Shown one piece after another: positions 41,236 through 49,829 of a stretch of DNA of 64,000 nt. Location: the NCBI GenBank assembly GCA_016200545.1, contig JACQEO010000067.1, forward strand, positions 1 through 64,000. Direction: 5' to 3'. Made by a program: the position numbers and the translations under genes. Under the pieces are notes generated by a model, which saw nothing but the letters and a program-made list of their open reading frames with translations, searched no databases and was not told the DNA's origin. This DNA is from Deltaproteobacteria bacterium (lineage in GTDB: Bacteria > Desulfobacterota > Binatia > UTPRO1). The first letter of the stretch is position 1, and each line of letters starts with the position of its first letter.

Positions 41236-41844
41236 TTACGCTGCGGGCGCCAGGTACTGGTTGAGGATGAGGATCAACCGCTGAAAGTGCGGCAGGCGCT
41301 TCTTCAGTATCGCAGGATCGAGCTCGCTGACGACCAGGAACGAGCGACGACCTTTCCGGTAACATCGATCACGGCCGCAATCGCGCGTGGCGCTTGCGAG
41401 AGACCGTTGGACATCGTCCTTCGTACGCGATTCCAGGTTTTCTTCCGGCAACAGGGAGCTGACTCGCAAACCCATGCCGAAGACCCGCTTCAACGCATTG
41501 CGATCCGCAAGCACCCAAGATTCCATGCAGACCACCATGAACTGGAGCTGGTCGTCCGTAGCTCCGCCGGGTCGCGGCCAAGCGTCCCCGGTTTCGACGT
41601 GAGACCACGGTGTGCCGTCCACTGGCGATTCGCTATCGACAAGAAGCACAGAGTTCTCAGTTGGGGCCACGCGTAGGGCCGTGCAAAAGTCGCCGTACGC
41701 GGCGATCCGTGCGCCACAGGCCACGATGCGGGGCATATGACCTACGAACCCCGCCTTCTCAAGTAGCTTTCGAAAAGCTTCACGGCAGCGGGTATGTAGC
41801 TCCTTGCTGTCGCCCCCGCCCTCGACGAACAGCTTCGCACTCAC
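41236..41844 (-). CDS. DUF4276 Toprim-like protein
   Basis: A 202-residue protein of the DUF4276 type, a Toprim-like fold. The acidic motifs are visible: KLFVEGGGDSKELHTRC (Glu near residue 9) and SVLLVDSESPVDG (Asp-x-Ser-Glu). The GTG start overlaps the ATPase stop (GTGA), so the two are translationally coupled. Pairing of an AAA ATPase with a Toprim-like nuclease recurs in phage-defence modules such as OLD, Gabija, RloAB and PARIS. This pair probably belongs to that broad group; the activity is inferred. Confidence 0.75.
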   Translation of the reverse strand: MSAKLFVEGGGDSKELHTRCREAFRKLLEKAGFVGHMPRIVACGARIAAYGDFCTALRVAPTENSVLLVDSESPVDGTPWSHVETGDAWPRPGGATDDQLQFMVVCMESWVLADRNALKRVFGMGLRVSSLLPEENLESRTKDDVQRSLASATRDCGRDRCYRKGRRSFLVVSELDPAILKKRLPHFQRLILILNQYLAPAA

Positions 41845-43070
41845 CAACGCGTTCCCCCAAGCTCGCCTTTGGTCCAGAGCTGGCCCAAGCGATACTTGTC
41901 GAGCCACTCGTTCAACGCCGTTGGCTCCAGGCGTTTCATCACGGTCTGCCCTTCAACCCGCTCGCACACCACTACGGACTCCGGGCGTTCGCTCAACGCG
42001 TCGACGACGATGTCCGAGTGCGTTGTCACGATAAGCTGCGTGCGCGAAGAAGCCTCGATCAGGAGATCCGCAATTTTCGGTAGGATGTCCGGGTGCAGAC
42101 CCAACTCCGGCTCCTCGATGCAAATGAGTGGCGGTGGCTTTGGATCGCAGAGAATCGCCAGCAGACAGAGGTAGCGAAGCGTCCCATCGGATAAGCGTGT
42201 AGCAGGTATTGTGAAGTCCCCCTCGGTAAAGAACACCTGCACAGTGCCCGCTTCGACGCTGACATCGAAGTCACTCAGATCGTCGTACAGGTCGCGCAAC
42301 CGCTTCAAGAGCTGTTTCTTTACAGCCGCACTTCGCCTGAGTCGATTGAGGAAAAGCCCGAGGTTGGAAAAGTCTTCCTCCAAACGATCGTTTCGCGTGT
42401 CGGCCTTCTGCGGTCCGCGAAAGACTGTCCTGCGACCGAAGGCCCATTCCTGATAGATTCGAACCCCTCCGTATAGGTCTGCCAAGTAGGTGATCTCAGG
42501 ATATGTTTCTGGATCACGGCGCTGGGCGAGTATGGAAACATTCGCATCCACTGACTCGCGTGCCAGGTGACGCTTGTTCCCGCCGACGTTGACTGCAGGG
42601 TGGCCGCCTTGCAGATCGTAGTAGAGATACGGCTTGTCCTTGTCGGGAAGCCTCCGCTCGTTCTCCACACGCTCGTCGTCGAGCCGGAAGCCTTGGCCGT
42701 TTTCACGAAAAGCCAGTACATGTCGGAGAGGCTGCTTGCCCGAACGGTAGCTGACGACGACGTCAATCTTAGCGGGCTCGCCACGGGCGCCCTTCCACAC
42801 CCATTCGCCAACGCCGCCACCTCGCACTAGTGTATCGCGGAGGTCGCCGGGCACGGACGGTTCTCGCGGCGTGGAACGCATGATGGAGAAGGCTTCGATC
42901 AAGTTCGACTTGCCCGAACTGTTTGCCCCAATGAGGACGTTGAGCGACCGTAGCGGTAGCGGCGGTGTCTTGGGGCCGAACGAAAGGAAATTGCGCAGCG
43001 TGACCTCCTGCACGCAGCGCGGCTCAGGCGGAGTGCCGTCGCCTACAATAGCTCGATCATGGTCCTTCAC
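41841..43070 (-). CDS. AAA-family ATPase (RecF/OLD-like, AAA_21)
   Basis: A 409-residue ABC/SMC-type ATPase. Walker A is LIGANSSGKSNLIEAF, the signature-like region is TRLSDGTLRYLCLLAIL, and Walker B is PPLICIEEPELGLHPDIL. The D/H-loop TTHSDIVVDAL follows. The middle is helical. It starts at a GTG overlapping a 28-codon ORF (GTGA) and ends overlapping the DUF4276 gene. Base composition and codon use here are less GC-biased than in the metabolic genes, suggesting an acquired module. A role in phage defence is likely but unproven. Confidence 0.85.
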   Translation of the reverse strand: MKDHDRAIVGDGTPPEPRCVQEVTLRNFLSFGPKTPPLPLRSLNVLIGANSSGKSNLIEAFSIMRSTPREPSVPGDLRDTLVRGGGVGEWVWKGARGEPAKIDVVVSYRSGKQPLRHVLAFRENGQGFRLDDERVENERRLPDKDKPYLYYDLQGGHPAVNVGGNKRHLARESVDANVSILAQRRDPETYPEITYLADLYGGVRIYQEWAFGRRTVFRGPQKADTRNDRLEEDFSNLGLFLNRLRRSAAVKKQLLKRLRDLYDDLSDFDVSVEAGTVQVFFTEGDFTIPATRLSDGTLRYLCLLAILCDPKPPPLICIEEPELGLHPDILPKIADLLIEASSRTQLIVTTHSDIVVDALSERPESVVVCERVEGQTVMKRLEPTALNEWLDKYRLGQLWTKGELGGTRW

Positions 43071-43153
43071 TCATCCCCCTCAGCATCGGCAGCCTGCCCC
43101 AAATCCCCCATGTCCTCAAGCTCATCATCCTGGTTCTCGCATCCTTCAACCAT
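43067..43153 (-). CDS. Possible 28-residue acidic peptide upstream of the ATPase
   Basis: An ATG at 43153 opens a 28-codon frame (MVEGCENQDDELEDMGDL..., strongly acidic). Its stop overlaps the ATPase GTG start by four bases (GTGA), and its ATG overlaps the stop of the 54-codon frame by one base (TGATG). This chain of overlaps suggests real translation, perhaps a coupling leader or a small inhibitor. It is too short for composition to be decisive. Confidence 0.3.
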   Translation of the reverse strand: MVEGCENQDDELEDMGDLGQAADAEGDE

Positions 43154-43317
43154 CAACCTTCGAGCGCCGCGTCGAGTTGCTTCCCACAGACTCGTGTCGC
43201 GTAGTCGCTGCCCGACCGGGGCGCGAACAGTCGGCGATAGGTCAGGAAGTCGATGCGAAGGAGGGTACACCGCCGTAGTTTACTGCTCCTATTCGATCGC
43301 GACCGGATGTCCTTCAT
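43153..43317 (-). CDS. Possible 54-residue basic protein between MFS and ATPase genes
   Basis: An ATG at 43317 overlaps the MFS transporter stop (ATGA), and the frame runs 54 codons to a TGA that overlaps the next ORF. The second half (RIDFLTYRRLFAPRSGSDYA) has protein-like character; the first half is arginine/serine-rich. It may be a small antitoxin-like or regulatory protein of the ATPase module, or a remnant. No family is recognised. Confidence 0.3.
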   Translation of the reverse strand: MKDIRSRSNRSSKLRRCTLLRIDFLTYRRLFAPRSGSDYATRVCGKQLDAALEG

Positions 43318-44621
43318 ATCGGGTCCGCTCGTATGCGCTCGCGGTTCGAGTCGATCGTGCTTGTCGGGTCGATCGCGAGCCAGGCGACGGCGGCGGCGGC
43401 GTAGCAGGCGGCAACGCTCCAGAGCGGCGCCTCCCAGGAGTGCCAGCGCTCGAGGGCGAAGCCGACGACGACCGGGCTGAGCGCGCCGCCCAAGTTTCCG
43501 AAGGTGTTCATGGCACCGCTCACGACGCCGGCGTGGACGCCGCCGATCTCGAGGCACACCGCCCACGCGGGCGCGACGCCGAGCGCCGCGAGGCCGGCGG
43601 CGGCCGCGAGGAGGAACGCGGCGTGGAGCGGCACGGCGGTGAGCAGCGCGCCGGCGATCGCCAGCGCGGCGAGCGGCAGGCCGACGAGGCCGGGAGTGCG
43701 TCGCGCGATGCGTGCCCCGAAGCGATGCGCCAGGGCGTCGCTCGCCCACCCGCCGGTGAGGACGCCGACGCCGATCGCGATCAGCGGGAGCGCCGCGAGC
43801 CAGCCCACCTGGGTGAGGTCGAAGCCACGCGCGCGCAGGAGGTAGGTCGGCAGCCAGGTGAGATAGAAGTACCAGCCGTAGATCGCGCCGGCGTACATCG
43901 CGCACAGCGCGAGGAGCGTACGGCTGCGCAACAGGCGCCGCCACGGCAGCGCGTCGCGGGGCCGCACCTCGGCGCCGCCGGCGCTGATGAGGCGCCGCTC
44001 GGCGTCGTTCGCGGCCTGGTGCTGCTGCGGATCGTCACGGAACCAGCGCCACCATGCGACCGCCCAACCAAGACCGACGACGCCGAAGAGCACGAACGTG
44101 TGCCGCCAACTGGTGACGCCGAGGAGCGCGACGACGAGCGGCTGCGTCACCGCGCCGGCGAACGCCCCGGTCATGATCGCGAGCCCGAACATGCGCCCGC
44201 GCTCGGCGCGCGGCAGCCAGCGCGCGTAGACGCGCGCCATCGAGGGCAACGCCCCCGCCTCACCGAGCCCGAAGAGCAGCCGGACGACGAGCAGCGAGGC
44301 GAAGCCGACCGCGAAGCCGGTCGCCGCCGTCATCATCGACCACCAGACGACGATGCGGGTCAGCGTGATGCGGGCGCCGAAACGATCCGCCATCCAGCCG
44401 CTCGGAACCTCGAAGAGCGCGTACGCGAACGTGAACGCGCTGAAGACGAGCCCCATCGCCGCATCGCTCATCCCGAGCTCCGCGCGCATCGCGGGCGCCG
44501 CGGTCGCGATGCACACCCGATCGAGATACGCGACCGCGACGAGCGCGAGGGTGAAGCCGACGACCGTGTGACGGGCACGTGTCGGCACGGCTGCGGCCGG
44601 CTCGGGCTCCGCAGCGCGCAC
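43314..44621 (-). CDS. MFS transporter (anion/cation symporter-like)
   Basis: A 435-residue major facilitator with twelve helices. The loop 2-3 motif is GWMADRFGARITLTR, and helix 4 has RLLFGLGEAGALPSMARV, typical of the ACS/hexuronate-phthalate branch (family MFS_1). It probably imports an organic anion. The GTG start at 44621 lies 5 bases after the nitroreductase stop, so the pair is co-transcribed. A much longer upstream frame runs through the nitroreductase gene and is rejected. Confidence 0.88.
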   Translation of the reverse strand: MRAAEPEPAAAVPTRARHTVVGFTLALVAVAYLDRVCIATAAPAMRAELGMSDAAMGLVFSAFTFAYALFEVPSGWMADRFGARITLTRIVVWWSMMTAATGFAVGFASLLVVRLLFGLGEAGALPSMARVYARWLPRAERGRMFGLAIMTGAFAGAVTQPLVVALLGVTSWRHTFVLFGVVGLGWAVAWWRWFRDDPQQHQAANDAERRLISAGGAEVRPRDALPWRRLLRSRTLLALCAMYAGAIYGWYFYLTWLPTYLLRARGFDLTQVGWLAALPLIAIGVGVLTGGWASDALAHRFGARIARRTPGLVGLPLAALAIAGALLTAVPLHAAFLLAAAAGLAALGVAPAWAVCLEIGGVHAGVVSGAMNTFGNLGGALSPVVVGFALERWHSWEAPLWSVAACYAAAAVAWLAIDPTSTIDSNRERIRADPI

Positions 44622-44626
44622 GTCGC

Positions 44627-45289
44627 TCAGGCGGGCTGCCGAAACGGCCGATTGCCGTAGCGATCGAGAGAGACCACCTCCCCGACCGGGCGGCGCGTCG
44701 TCGGACCGTAGCGGCCGCTCGGCCAGCCGAGCGGGATCACCGCGCACGGTGTGACGTTCCACGGCAACCCGAGCGCCCGGCGCGCGAAGAATCGGCTCCA
44801 CAACGGCAGTGTGATGAGCGCCGCGCCGAGACCGGCGGCGCGCGCCGCGAGGAGCAGATTTTGCACCGAAGGGAAAATCGACCCGTACGCGCTCGCGGCG
44901 GCAATCGACGGCCACGGCAGCACGATCCCGTTCAGACACGCGACGACGACCACCGGGGTCTCCGCGAAATGGTCCGCCTGCCACTGGACGGCGTCGAGCA
45001 GACGAAGCTTCCTTGTGTCACCGGCGCGGGTGGCGAGCCGGCGCTGCAACCGCAGATACAGCGTCCCGGCGCTGCGGTTCAGCCGCCCGAGCGCCGCCTT
45101 CACGGCGCGATCTTTGACGACGACGAACTCCCAGTTCTGCGCGTTCGAGCCCGTTGGCGCTTTGAGCGCGAGCTCGACGAGATGCAGCACGAGCGCGTCG
45201 TCGACCGGATCGGGCTTGAGGCGGCGAATCGCACGTTGCGTGCGCATCGCCTCCTCGAGCGGCATCGTCAGCGGTTGCGGCGTCGCCAT
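44627..45289 (-). CDS. Nitroreductase-family flavoprotein
   Basis: A 220-residue FMN-dependent nitroreductase. The N-terminal phosphate-binding segment is MRTQRAIRRLKPDPVDD. APTGSNAQNWEFVVVKD follows, and the C-terminal cofactor loop is IPLGWPSGRYGPTTRRPVGE. It reduces nitro, quinone or enone compounds with NAD(P)H. The start at 45289 is preferred over an ATG six codons upstream. The MFS gene follows closely, suggesting uptake and reduction of one organic compound. Confidence 0.88.
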   Translation of the reverse strand: MATPQPLTMPLEEAMRTQRAIRRLKPDPVDDALVLHLVELALKAPTGSNAQNWEFVVVKDRAVKAALGRLNRSAGTLYLRLQRRLATRAGDTRKLRLLDAVQWQADHFAETPVVVVACLNGIVLPWPSIAAASAYGSIFPSVQNLLLAARAAGLGAALITLPLWSRFFARRALGLPWNVTPCAVIPLGWPSGRYGPTTRRPVGEVVSLDRYGNRPFRQPA

Positions 45290-45337
45290 GGCGGCGGATT
45301 CGACCACGAATCGCCCCGCCAGCGCAACGTGCGCGGC

Positions 45338-45625
45338 TCAGAAGAGTCCGGCGATGACCTCCACCGGCAGGAACACGAGATCGATGACGATCGCCGGCGG
45401 GAAGAGCGGCATCTTGACCGCTGGGTTCACGTCCCAGTCGTTCACCATGCGCGTCGTCGAGAAGATGTACTCGTCGTTGTAGCTGCGCGCGCGGCGCTCT
45501 TCGTAACGCTCGCCGCGCGTGTCATAGCCGCTGTCGTAGGCGCGCGCGAGGCGCGGTCCGACGACGAATACGAGCGCGAGGGCCAGGCCGATGACGGCGG
45601 CGATACGTTTTCGTTGATGCGACAT
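45338..45625 (-). CDS. Small exported/membrane protein of unknown function
   Basis: A 95-residue protein starting at an ATG behind GAAGGAGG. A signal peptide or membrane anchor (KRIAAVIGLALALVFVVG) is followed by a tyrosine/arginine-rich part (YDTRGERYEERRARSY) and a second hydrophobic stretch at the C-terminus (IVIDLVFLPVEVIAGLF). It resembles small envelope proteins with a YceK-like character, but no family is certain. Confidence 0.65.
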   Translation of the reverse strand: MSHQRKRIAAVIGLALALVFVVGPRLARAYDSGYDTRGERYEERRARSYNDEYIFSTTRMVNDWDVNPAVKMPLFPPAIVIDLVFLPVEVIAGLF

Positions 45626-45692
45626 GCGAATCCTCCTTCGGGGCGCTCGTAACACCGGCGGCGCCCGTTGGTAGCGTTCGGCGAAACCGGGG

Positions 45693-46736
45693 TCAGGATG
45701 CCTTGTACGACACGATCGTCCGTTGAAACGAAGGCGGCATCTCGCGGAGCTCGCTGCGGGCGAAGCCGGCGCTCCGGAACATACGCTCGAGCTCGGCAAA
45801 GGTGTACGCGTCGCCGCCCGGCGTGGCGACGAGCATCACGAGCGCGAAGGAAGCGGCGACCGCGGGCGTCGTCCGGCTTTCGTCGGGCACGAATTCGACC
45901 GTGACGACACGGCCCCCGGGGACGAGCGCCGCGTGCACGCGTCGCAGGAGCGCTTCGCACGCCGCGACGTCGAAGTGGTGGAGAAAGTTCGACAACAGCA
46001 CGAGGTCGTACCCGGAACCGAGGTCCGCCTCGAAGGCGTTGCCCTCGATCGTGTGGAAGCGGTCCTGCACACCCGCTGCCCGCGCGTTCTCCTCGGCGAC
46101 CGCGAGGACCTGCGGCCAATCGAGGGCGACGATTTCCGCCTGCGGGTTTTCCTGCGCGAGCGTGATGCCGAACATCCCGTGCCCCGCGGCGACGTCGAGC
46201 ACCTTCCAGCGCCGCGCCGCCGGCGCGTCGAGCAGCATGGCGACGAGTCGCGCCGCGAAGGTGGCGGGGGCCGCCATCGCGCGTGCGAACTCGACCCACA
46301 TCGCGTGCTCGGCGGCGATAGCGCCCTCCTCGGGCACCACCGTCCCACCCTTCCGCACCGCGCCGGTCACGTCCTTGAATGCCTGCCACATCATCGGTGC
46401 CGCCATGAAATCGATCGCGCTTCCCAGGAATGCCGGCGAGGCGCGATCGAGGAAGGTCGCGGTCGACGGTGTCAAGCCGTAGGTTGCGCCGTCTCCGACA
46501 CCGCCCTTGGTGAGAAAACCCCACGCCGCGAGGACGTCGACGAGGATGCGGACGCCGCGCGGCGCGACGCCGCAGCGTTGCGCCAACTCGCCGGTGGTGT
46601 GCGCGCCGGCGCCGATCGCCGAGAAGAGGTCGAGGTCGATCGCCGCTTTCAACGCACCCGTCCGATGAAACGCCGTGAAGGCGGCGAAGATCTCGCCGGG
46701 ATCCGGCATGTCGTGGGCCTGTTGCCGCTCATCCAT
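45693..46736 (-). CDS. SAM-dependent O-methyltransferase (acetylserotonin-type)
   Basis: A 347-residue two-domain methyltransferase. The N-terminal dimerisation/winged-helix domain includes IDLDLFSAIGAGAHTTGELA and GVAPRGVRILVDVLAAWGF. The C-terminal Rossmann domain has VLDVAAGHGMFGITLAQENP and LVLLSNFLHHFDVAACEALL. The fold is that of hydroxyindole/caffeate O-methyltransferase-like bacterial proteins, with unknown small-molecule substrate. Confidence 0.88.
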   Translation of the reverse strand: MDERQQAHDMPDPGEIFAAFTAFHRTGALKAAIDLDLFSAIGAGAHTTGELAQRCGVAPRGVRILVDVLAAWGFLTKGGVGDGATYGLTPSTATFLDRASPAFLGSAIDFMAAPMMWQAFKDVTGAVRKGGTVVPEEGAIAAEHAMWVEFARAMAAPATFAARLVAMLLDAPAARRWKVLDVAAGHGMFGITLAQENPQAEIVALDWPQVLAVAEENARAAGVQDRFHTIEGNAFEADLGSGYDLVLLSNFLHHFDVAACEALLRRVHAALVPGGRVVTVEFVPDESRTTPAVAASFALVMLVATPGGDAYTFAELERMFRSAGFARSELREMPPSFQRTIVSYKAS

Positions 46737-46811
46737 TGTCGTGCTCCTGCGGGGGGTCGGCGACGTTTATACGCGCGCGCAACGCCGCTGGCCATCCCGG
46801 GTGCGAAGGAT

Positions 46812-47885
46812 TCACGCGAGCGCGCGGGCGTACGCCGCGTAGTGCGCGCAGACGGCGGCGCCGAGCTTCTCGGCGGTGCGGCGTGACGGCCAGTTGTCGT
46901 CGAGGACGAGCGTGTAGCTCACGTGCGTCGCGCCCTGAGCGACGAACTCGAGAAACGCGTGGGCCGCGAGCGCCAGATTGAGGCCGCGACCGCGCGCGCC
47001 GGCCCGAACGCCGATCCCGAGGTTGTTCAGGCGCTCCGATGCCGCCACCGCGCGGCCGGGCGCGACGCTGGCGAGCGCCGCGGTCGTCGGCACCACCCAC
47101 AGCACGCCGACGGGCACGCCGTCCTCGTACGCGAGCAGCGAGACGTCGAGCATGCCGGCGGGCGCGAGCACCTCGATGAGCGCCGCCACCTCGGCCTCAC
47201 TGAATGGTGTCTGGCCCCAGTGCCGCTGGAAGGCCTCGTTCCACACCGTCGTGAAATCGGCGATGCGGCGCGCGGGCGGCACCTCGCACAGCGGCCGAAG
47301 CTCGAAACCCTGCCGCCGCCCGGCGGCGACGGCCGCGGTCCATCGCTCCGTGAGCTCGGGACGCACCTCGATCTTGTAGTCGACGAAGCGGCGCTCGGGT
47401 GTGAATCCCGAGGCCGCGAGCAACGCGTGATAGTAAGCAGGATTCTGCCGCAGCCACGACGGCGGCAGCACGTCGTACGCATAGGTCGCGAACGGCGACT
47501 CGAGCATGCCGAAGCCGGCGCGCGCCGCGCGCGCGCCCTCCTCGGCGAGCCATGCACACGCCGCGCCGAAGAGCGCCCGCGTCGCCGCGGTCGCATCCGG
47601 AAGCGCCTCGAACATGTTGAGGTGCCCGAGAGGCTGGCGCCAGTGCGCCTGAAACGTCGCGTCGACCACCGCGAGGACGCGCGCGACGATGCGACCGTCG
47701 CGGCGCGCCACGAACGGCCGCAAGCGCCGCTGCGTCGCGAACGGGCTCTCGCCCGTCAGGAGCGGCAGTTGGAACGATACGAACGCCGGCCAGCGCACCG
47801 CGCGCTCCGCGTACACCTCGTCGAAGAAGACGAGGAACTCCGTATACTCGTCGACGTCAGCGGGACTTTCGATCGTCAGCGCCAC
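46812..47885 (-). CDS. GNAT-like N-acetyltransferase
   Basis: A 357-residue protein. The C-terminal half has a GNAT-like acetyl-CoA region: LNNLGIGVRAGARGRGLNLA (R-x-x-G-x-G/A pattern), then THVSYTLVLDDNWPSRRTAE. The N-terminal half contains another GNAT-like fold with no clear cofactor loop. The layout resembles the duplicated-GNAT proteins found in many soil bacteria. The substrate is unknown. Confidence 0.75.
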   Translation of the reverse strand: MALTIESPADVDEYTEFLVFFDEVYAERAVRWPAFVSFQLPLLTGESPFATQRRLRPFVARRDGRIVARVLAVVDATFQAHWRQPLGHLNMFEALPDATAATRALFGAACAWLAEEGARAARAGFGMLESPFATYAYDVLPPSWLRQNPAYYHALLAASGFTPERRFVDYKIEVRPELTERWTAAVAAGRRQGFELRPLCEVPPARRIADFTTVWNEAFQRHWGQTPFSEAEVAALIEVLAPAGMLDVSLLAYEDGVPVGVLWVVPTTAALASVAPGRAVAASERLNNLGIGVRAGARGRGLNLALAAHAFLEFVAQGATHVSYTLVLDDNWPSRRTAEKLGAAVCAHYAAYARALA

Positions 47886-48039
47886 GGGCGCCGGCTAGCA
47901 CGCACCCGGCCGAGCGACAAGCTGGTCACGGCGAGCGCAGGAAGATGCGCGGCAGCGTGGTCGGACGCTCGCGGAGCGCGCTGCTCGGCCGCGCTGGTCG
48001 CGAGCGTATCGGCGAGCGTGTCCGGCGCCTCGCCGTCCG
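47886..48039. other. Intergenic gap without recognised feature
   Basis: These 154 bases, between the GNAT gene start and the stop of the secreted PNPOx-like gene on the same strand, should include the GNAT promoter. No hairpin or clear promoter motif was identified. Confidence 0.35.
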
Positions 48040-48501
48040 TCACTTCGGCACGTATTTCACCAGGACGCGCGAGCCGTCCTTCATGCCGTTCTTGAACCGC
48101 TCTGTGTAGCCCGGCCAGCGATCGGGGTACTTCTTGGCATAGGTCTCGAACAGAAGATCGGCGACCTTCGCGTCCTTCACGATCGAGCCCACGGCGTCGA
48201 ACGACGGCCCGTCGGGCTTGCCGACCGCGATCTTCGCGTTCGGCCGTCGATGCTTGATGCGCTTCACGCGCCAGGTCGTCGGCGGCGTCCCCACCCAGAC
48301 GGCACTGTCGTGGTACATGAACCAGATCTCCGCCGGTTTGCTGAAGCTGCCGTCTTTCCGCTGCGTGGCGATGTAGACGTAGGTGCTCGACGTCAGCTGC
48401 TCGCGGATCGCGGCCGGAAGCTCCGTCGCGCCCGCCGAGATCGCCGCAAGCACGGCCATGAGCGCGAACGCGGCCGCCGCCGTCGATGCGGTTCGAGACA
48501 T
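48040..48501 (-). CDS. Exported pyridoxamine-phosphate-oxidase-like split-barrel protein
   Basis: A 153-residue protein with a signal peptide (STAAAAFALMAVLAAISAGA). A split-barrel FMN-binding-like domain follows: YVYIATQRKDGSFSKPAEIW, AVWVGTPPTTWRVKRIKHRR, then KYPDRWPGYTERFKNG. PNPOx-like proteins normally act in the cytoplasm with FMN or F420, so an exported one is unusual. The ATG follows GAGGAGGG and lies 10 bases after the P450 stop, so the two are probably co-transcribed. Confidence 0.72.
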   Translation of the reverse strand: MSRTASTAAAAFALMAVLAAISAGATELPAAIREQLTSSTYVYIATQRKDGSFSKPAEIWFMYHDSAVWVGTPPTTWRVKRIKHRRPNAKIAVGKPDGPSFDAVGSIVKDAKVADLLFETYAKKYPDRWPGYTERFKNGMKDGSRVLVKYVPK

Positions 48502-48511
48502 GAATCCCTCC

Positions 48512-49717
48512 TCATCGTGGATGGAGACGTAGCGGCAGCCGGGTGACGCCGCGGAAGACGATGCTCGGATGGAGCGGCAGCGGCGCGTCGTCGACGCGCT
48601 CGAAGGCGCGGGCACGATCGAGCAGCGCCGCGAGCGCGACTTGCGCCTCGATGCGCGCGAGGTTGGCGCCGAGGCAGTAGTGCGGCCCGAACCCGAACGC
48701 GAGGTGGTGATTGTCGCCGCGGCCGATGTCGAAGCGCTCGGGCTCGGGGAAGGCCTCCGCGTCGCGGTTCGCCGCGCCGAGCCAGCAGACGACCAGCTGA
48801 TCCGCCGCGATGCGCTGGCCGTGCAGCTCGAGGTCGCGCGTCGCCCGCCGCGGATCCATCTGCACCGGCGAGGAGTAGCGCAGCACCTCCTCCACGGCGG
48901 ACGGCAGCAACGTGCGCTCGGCGCGCAGCCGCGCCAGCTCCGCGGGATGCTCGAGGAGCGTCAGCACCAGGTTGCCGATGAGGTTGGTCGTCGTCTCGTT
49001 GCCGGCGACGAGCAGGAGAATCAGCATGCGCAGCATCTCGGCGTGGCTCAGGCGCGAGCCCTCGAGCTCGGCCTGTACCAACCCGGTGAGGAGATCCTCG
49101 CGCGGATGGCGGCGGCGCTCGGCGGCGAGCGCCGAGAAGTACGCGTCCATCTCCGCGCGCACGCCGCCGAGGCGCGCCAGACGCTCCGGCGTCGGCGGGA
49201 CGAAGAGCCCGTTGCCGAGGCCCTCGACGGCGACGTCCGACCACGCCTTGAAACGCTCCCGGTCCTCGGGCGGAACCCCGATGATCTCGGCGATGACGAT
49301 GACCGGCAGCGGATAGGAGAGCGCCTCGACGAGATCGACCTCACCGCGCGCGAGCGCGGCCGCGACGAGCTCGTCGGCGATCTCGCGCATGCGCGGTTCG
49401 AGCCGCTGGACGATGCGCGGCGTGAACGCCTGATTCACTAGGCCGCGCAGACGGGTGTGCGCCGGCGGATCCTGTCCGAGCATGCTCGGGTCCGGCACCT
49501 CTCCGGGATCGACGCCGGGGACGTCGAAGTCGCTCGACCACGTCGCCGGATCCTTGAGGATGCGTTGCACGTCGGCGTAGCGGAAGACCGAGACCACCGG
49601 GAAGCCGGTGTGCGCGAACACCGGATGCTCGCGACGGGCGCGCGCGAAGAGCGCGTACGGATCGCGCCGGGTATCCCGATCGAAGGGGTCGAAGCGAAAC
49701 GAGTCGTCCGTCGGCAT
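48512..49717 (-). CDS. Cytochrome P450
   Basis: A 401-residue soluble bacterial P450. The I-helix oxygen-activation motif is LLLVAGNETTTNL, the K-helix ExxR is AVEEVLRYSS, and the heme-binding loop is FGFGPHYCLGANLARIE with the axial cysteine. It hydroxylates an unknown organic substrate and needs a ferredoxin partner that is not visible nearby. The ATG at 49717 gives the usual short N-terminus; a 61-codon extension is rejected as it lies over the divergent gene. Confidence 0.93.
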   Translation of the reverse strand: MPTDDSFRFDPFDRDTRRDPYALFARARREHPVFAHTGFPVVSVFRYADVQRILKDPATWSSDFDVPGVDPGEVPDPSMLGQDPPAHTRLRGLVNQAFTPRIVQRLEPRMREIADELVAAALARGEVDLVEALSYPLPVIVIAEIIGVPPEDRERFKAWSDVAVEGLGNGLFVPPTPERLARLGGVRAEMDAYFSALAAERRRHPREDLLTGLVQAELEGSRLSHAEMLRMLILLLVAGNETTTNLIGNLVLTLLEHPAELARLRAERTLLPSAVEEVLRYSSPVQMDPRRATRDLELHGQRIAADQLVVCWLGAANRDAEAFPEPERFDIGRGDNHHLAFGFGPHYCLGANLARIEAQVALAALLDRARAFERVDDAPLPLHPSIVFRGVTRLPLRLHPR

Positions 49718-49829
49718 CCTGCCGCCGGCAATAGCGCCTGCGCAGCGGGGAGTACAGTCGCCGGGCGCTGGCGTCGGGCGTCGCTGCAGGCGACAATCCG
49801 CCTTCCCGAACGCTTCCTGGAGGACGGCC

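Noticed and set aside
43059..44660. A 533-codon plus-strand frame opposite the MFS transporter
   Set aside because: It has extreme Arg/Glu/Asp richness without hydrophobic core, as expected for the complement of a membrane-protein gene.
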